From NCBI GenBank assembly GCA_947169455.1, contig CAMVPV010000031.1, positions 1 to 8,832 on the forward strand: a stretch of DNA of 8,832 nucleotides, read 5' to 3'. The DNA comes from an uncultured Clostridia bacterium. GTDB taxonomy: Bacteria > Bacillota_A > Clostridia > Oscillospirales > Ruminococcaceae. The position numbers were made by a program, and so were the translations under genes. Numbering within the stretch: position 1 is the stretch's first letter; each line of letters begins with the position of its first letter. The notes under the pieces were generated by a model. That model was not told where the DNA came from, made no database searches, and worked only from the letters and a program-made list of their open reading frames with translations. Positions 6,486 through 8,832 of the stretch are shown here, piece by piece.

Positions 6486-6514
6486 ATTATATGCCTGCCG
6501 CACCGCGAACAGTG
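6486..6514 (-). promoter_or_regulatory. Possible promoter of the secreted-protein gene
   Basis: On the minus strand TATAAT lies at 6486-6491. Seventeen bases upstream, the -35 position (6509-6514) reads CACTGT, a poor match to TTGACA. The placement upstream of the gene and the perfect -10 make it plausible, but an activator or another sigma factor may be needed. Confidence 0.4.
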
Positions 6515-6600
6515 CTGAATCCCGGCGGGCGGCGGGGTGCCCCGCGGTCATCTCGCGTTGTTACTGAATAACATTTGTTCGGTGACAGCCGCGTTTTTTT
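6515..6600. other. GC-rich palindromic stretch followed by a T7 run, no gene seen
   Basis: No credible gene lies here. GCGGG and CCCGC around a four-base loop (6532-6545) form one palindrome. TGTTA (6559-6563) pairs with TAACA (6569-6573). CGCGG (6543-6547) could pair with CCGCG (6589-6593) directly before seven Ts (6594-6600), a terminator-like layout on the + strand. No + strand gene directly feeds it; it could only stop antisense or read-through transcription. Confidence 0.35.
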
Positions 6601-6603
6601 CTG

Positions 6604-6760
6604 AAAAAATCACTCCACAATGGGGGTGAATCGATAAACGTTCCGAAGGAACGTTACAGTCCATTTGCAGACTGTTTCAAGAGGAGTGAGGAACATAGTC
6701 AACAGTATCCAAGATACTGTTGACTTGCAAGAGAGGGCGCTTTCCTTCCCCAAACCCTTT
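6604..6760. repeat. Multi-hairpin element (structured RNA or palindromic repeat)
   Basis: About 155 bases with no credible gene hold several strong inverted repeats in a row. AACGTTCC-GAA-GGAACGTT (6637-6655) is an 8-bp stem. ACAGTC (6656-6661) pairs with GACTGT (6670-6675). A perfect 13-bp stem joins 6697-6709 to 6713-6725 around a CAA loop. CACTCC (6611-6616) can pair with GGAGTG (6683-6688), enclosing the first two hairpins as a junction, or alternatively with GGGGTG (6622-6627). On the minus strand the closing stem is followed by ATTTTTTC, which is terminator-like. The orientation is therefore uncertain. It ends about 58 bases before the rimP promoter. It resembles dispersed intergenic elements of gut Clostridia, but I cannot confirm copies. 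Confidence 0.6.
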
Positions 6761-6817
6761 AAATTGTAGTTAATGGATAATAAACACGCGGTTTTCCGAA
6801 AAAATTTCAAAAAAGGG

Positions 6818-6846
6818 TTGCATTTTCCGGAAAGGTGTGATATAAT
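6818..6846 (+). promoter_or_regulatory. Promoter of the rimP-nusA operon
   Basis: TTGCAT (6818-6823), a 17-base spacer and TATAAT (6841-6846) form a near-consensus housekeeping promoter. The start is predicted near 6853, leaving a leader of about 68 bases before rimP that contains a single strong hairpin. Confidence 0.85.
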
Positions 6847-6872
6847 ATTATAAGTACACTGATAGTTAAGCC

Positions 6873-6906
6873 AAAAGATCGGAGCAATCCGGTCTTTCTT
6901 GTTTGT
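6873..6906 (+). promoter_or_regulatory. rimP leader hairpin, possible attenuator
   Basis: AAGATCGGA (6875-6883) pairs with TCCGGTCTT (6888-6896) through 9 bp with one wobble, closed by a GCAA (GNRA) tetraloop. A U-rich run TTTCTTGTTTG follows, then the GGAGGT ribosome site at 6909-6914. This is intrinsic-terminator architecture placed between promoter and first gene. A hairpin at this position is a recurring theme in Firmicutes rimP operons as I recall them. NusA, encoded two genes on, acts on such hairpins, so autoregulation is a reasonable inference. Confidence 0.6.
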
Positions 6907-6920
6907 TCGGAGGTATGCTT

Positions 6921-7442
6921 ATGGCAGAAAAAAAGCGCAGGGGCGGTAATATCGCCGCGCGCGCCGAGGATATCGCAAGACCGATCGCCGAAAAGCTCGG
7001 GTTGGATATCTGGGACGTTGTATATGAAAAGGAGGGCGCCTGCCGCTATCTGCGGGTGCTCATCGAAAAGCCGGAGGGCGTCGGTATGGACGACTGTGAG
7101 GCGCTGTCAAGACCGCTCTCGAAGGCGCTCGATGACGCCGACCCTATCGATGACAGCTATATCCTTGAAGTCGGCTCGCCCGGTCTGGGCAGACGTCTCA
7201 GGCTCCCGCGGCATTTCCGTGAATATATCGGCTGTCCCGTGCGCATAAGATATATCCGCGAGGCAGACGGCGTGAAGGAATTCATCGCCGTAATGACCGC
7301 ATACGATGAGGATAAAGCTGAGATCACTGCCGTATGCGACGACGACTCCGAAAAAACGATAAAGCTTTCCGACACGGCTTTCGTAAAGCTGTGCGACGAC
7401 GAAGATTTTGATGAATATCTCACCGATGAAGATGAAGCCTGA
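6921..7442 (+). CDS. rimP: Ribosome maturation factor RimP
   Basis: RimP assists late assembly of the 30S subunit. From the ATG at 6921 it is 173 aa, near the top of the usual 150-170 range. The N-terminal domain covers about 14-95. It shows DIARPIAEKLGLDIWDVVYE, the YLRVLIEKPEGVGMDDCEALSR segment and the signature LEVGSPGLGRRLRLPRHF (82-99). The C-terminal SH3-like domain covers about 100-160, and a very acidic tail (DDEDFDEYLTDEDEA) ends the protein. The frame also has starts at 6903 (TTG) and 6915. The start at 6921 is chosen because GGAGGT (6909-6914) lies 6 bases away. It heads the operon rimP-nusA-ylxR, the conserved Firmicutes order. Confidence 0.95.
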   Translation: MAEKKRRGGNIAARAEDIARPIAEKLGLDIWDVVYEKEGACRYLRVLIEKPEGVGMDDCEALSRPLSKALDDADPIDDSYILEVGSPGLGRRLRLPRHFREYIGCPVRIRYIREADGVKEFIAVMTAYDEDKAEITAVCDDDSEKTIKLSDTAFVKLCDDEDFDEYLTDEDEA

Positions 7443-7479
7443 TCTATGACAATTTTATAACAGGAGGAATTGCACAAAA

Positions 7480-8544
7480 ATGGATAAAATGGATAAGGAA
7501 ATATTTGACGCCCTTGAGCTTCTCGCTCACGAAAACGGCATACCGATGGATATGCTCCTCGAAAAGATAAAGCAGGGCGTGCTCAAGGCAGTCAAGAAGG
7601 AATATCCCGACTGCGAGGAATTCACCAGCATAAACATCGACCCCGACAAGCGCGAATTCAGCGTTATCGTGATGAGAAACGTCGTGGATGACGAGCCCAC
7701 ATACATCAACGAGATAAACATCGATGAAGCGAAAACCATCGACAAGAACGCCGTTGTCGGCGATGTGATACCGTACAAGTTCCCTACCGCGAAGTTCGGA
7801 AGAGTTGCCGCACAGTTCGCAAAGCAGTCGATACGCCACGATATAAAGGAATTTGAAAAGAACCGCATACTCGAACAGTACAAGGACAAGGAACATGAGA
7901 TACTCTCCGCTGTGGTGCAGAGGATAGAACCGGTCACCGGAAACGCTACCCTCTCCATCGACAAGGACGAGGTATATCTGTTCAGGAACGAGATGATACC
8001 CGGCGAAACACTCAATGTGGGCGATATCGTGAAGATATATGTGGTCGGCATAATGAACCCCGACAGAAAGCCCACCATCAAGATCTCCAGAACACACAAG
8101 GACCTCGTGAGAAGGCTGTTTGAGCTGGAGATACCCGAGATATACGACGGCACCGTTGAGATAAAGTCGATATCAAGGGAGGCAGGTTCGAGAACAAAGA
8201 TAGCCGTGTGCTCGAACGACCCCAACGTTGACCCCGTAGGCTCCTGCATAGGACCGAGACGTTCACGTATATCGAAGATATCCGAGGAACTCAACGGAGA
8301 AAAGATAGATATAATAGTATATGACGAAGACCCCGCGGTATTTGTAGCGAAGGCGCTCGCTCCCGCAGAGGTCAGGTCGGTGGAGATACCCGAGGGCGAG
8401 GAGCGCATCTGCCGCGTGACCGTTCCCAATAACCAGCTTTCGCTCGCTATCGGAAACAAAGGTCAGAACGCCAAGCTCGCCGCAAGGCTCACGGGCTACA
8501 AGATAGACATCAAGCCCGAAACACCGCCGCCCGGCGAGGAGTGA
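7480..8544 (+). CDS. nusA: Transcription elongation factor NusA
   Basis: NusA binds RNA polymerase near the RNA exit channel, stimulates hairpin pausing and intrinsic termination, and joins antitermination complexes on rRNA operons. The 354-aa form has an N-terminal polymerase-binding domain (about 1-125) and S1 (about 133-200, EILSAVVQRIEPVTGNATLS). KH1 follows (about 205-285, DPVGSCIGPRRSRISKI and ELNGEKIDIIVYDEDP) and KH2 (about 290-346, LAIGNKGQNAKLAARLTGYKIDI). It lacks the acidic C-terminal repeats of proteobacteria, as is usual in Firmicutes. KH1 has GPRR where GXXG is expected; KH2 is regular (GNKG). AGGAGG at 7462-7467 supports the ATG at 7480. It starts 37 bases after rimP. Confidence 0.97.
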   Translation: MDKMDKEIFDALELLAHENGIPMDMLLEKIKQGVLKAVKKEYPDCEEFTSINIDPDKREFSVIVMRNVVDDEPTYINEINIDEAKTIDKNAVVGDVIPYKFPTAKFGRVAAQFAKQSIRHDIKEFEKNRILEQYKDKEHEILSAVVQRIEPVTGNATLSIDKDEVYLFRNEMIPGETLNVGDIVKIYVVGIMNPDRKPTIKISRTHKDLVRRLFELEIPEIYDGTVEIKSISREAGSRTKIAVCSNDPNVDPVGSCIGPRRSRISKISEELNGEKIDIIVYDEDPAVFVAKALAPAEVRSVEIPEGEERICRVTVPNNQLSLAIGNKGQNAKLAARLTGYKIDIKPETPPPGEE

Positions 8545-8548
8545 GGAT

Positions 8549-8832
8549 ATGCCCGCAGTAAAAAAAATACCCATGAGGATGTGCCTCGGGTGCAATAAGA
8601 TGAAACCCAAGAAGGAGCTCATGAGGGTGGTCAGGTCTCCGGAAGGCGATATCTCCGCAGACTTCACAGGGAAGAAGTCCGGAAGGGGCGCTTATATATG
8701 CGCTTCGCCCGAATGTGTGAGAGCCGCCGAAAGATCGCACAGGCTCGAAAAAAGCTTCTCGTGCAGGATATCCGCCGAGGTTTACCGCGAGCTTGAAAGG
8801 GCAGCATCGGAAGCGCCGGACGCGGGAGAATA
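8549..8832 (+). CDS. ylxR: YlxR/RnpM family RNA-binding protein (DUF448), 3' end at window edge
   Basis: This is a small nucleic-acid-binding protein that always accompanies nusA in Firmicutes. In Bacillus subtilis it has been reported to modulate RNase P (name RnpM). The 94 complete codons visible show the family hallmarks: RMCLGCNKMKPKKELMRVVR at residues 10-29, then GKKSGRGAYIC (42-52), and a second cysteine in SPECVRAA (54-61). The GRGAYIC loop is the proposed RNA-binding face. The start at 8549 lies 4 bases after the nusA stop, with a GAGGAGTGAGG ribosome site overlapping the nusA end, so translation is probably coupled. The window ends with TA of the next codon, which may be the stop codon. 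Confidence 0.93.
   Translation, partial: MPAVKKIPMRMCLGCNKMKPKKELMRVVRSPEGDISADFTGKKSGRGAYICASPECVRAAERSHRLEKSFSCRISAEVYRELERAASEAPDAGE

Noticed and set aside
6308..6571. An 87-codon + strand frame opposite the secreted-protein start
   Set aside because: No ribosome site or domain; it covers the signal-peptide region and the palindromes upstream.
6604..6760. Self-cleaving ribozyme or group II intron end
   Set aside because: I looked for a hammerhead core (CTGANGA with GAAA) and the GTGCG intron start by eye and found neither.
6610..6810. A 66-codon minus-strand frame in the hairpin-rich intergenic region
   Set aside because: Its codons are made of the inverted repeats themselves and no convincing ribosome site precedes it. 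Copies of such a frame would reflect a repeat element, not a protein.
6876..6883. AGATCGGA resembling the start of a sequencing adapter
   Set aside because: The match is eight bases only, continues differently, and is explained by the paired stem of the rimP leader hairpin.
7527..8459. A 310-codon minus-strand frame over nusA
   Set aside because: nusA is unmistakable on the + strand; the antisense product is serine-rich with no domain pattern and no ribosome site.

Overview
The window reads as a Gram-positive, low-to-moderate GC Clostridia chromosome. Gene content, codon style, strong AGGAGG-type ribosome binding sites and the short NusA without a C-terminal extension suggest a Ruminococcus-like gut Oscillospirales member. 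That assignment is inferred from style, not from a database match. No tRNA, rRNA, CRISPR array, transposase or integrase was seen.

Region 1 (1-2500, + strand) is a transcription and translation housekeeping cluster in the classical order rpmG (3' end only), secE, nusG, rplK, rplA. It encodes ribosomal protein L33, the SecE translocase subunit, elongation factor NusG and ribosomal proteins L11 and L1. The rplK-rplA spacer can fold into a closed structure that is a candidate L1 autoregulatory site. After rplA the usual rplJ-rplL pair is absent; a perfect 15-bp intrinsic terminator closes the cluster instead.

Region 2 (2500-5904, + strand) is accessory. A near-consensus promoter drives a GNAT acetyltransferase and a three-helix membrane protein of unknown function. 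A second near-consensus promoter (TTGACA-17-TATAAT) drives a seven-helix membrane receptor with a PAS-like region and a complete HD-GYP domain, very probably a cyclic-di-GMP phosphodiesterase. A strong terminator follows.

Region 3 (5914-6850) holds one convergent minus-strand gene for a small secreted protein, then about 420 bases without a credible gene. This gap contains a GC-rich palindromic stretch and a compact set of perfect hairpins (about 6604-6760). They look like a structured RNA or a short palindromic repeat element and are the most unexplained structure in the window.

Region 4 (6818-8832, + strand) is the start of the nusA operon: promoter, a leader hairpin with a GCAA loop that may be an attenuator, rimP (30S maturation), nusA (pausing/antitermination) and ylxR/rnpM, which runs off the right edge. 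NusA carries an arginine where the first KH domain normally has the last glycine of its GXXG loop. NusG and NusA therefore sit in two separately promoted housekeeping blocks flanking a signalling/accessory insert.
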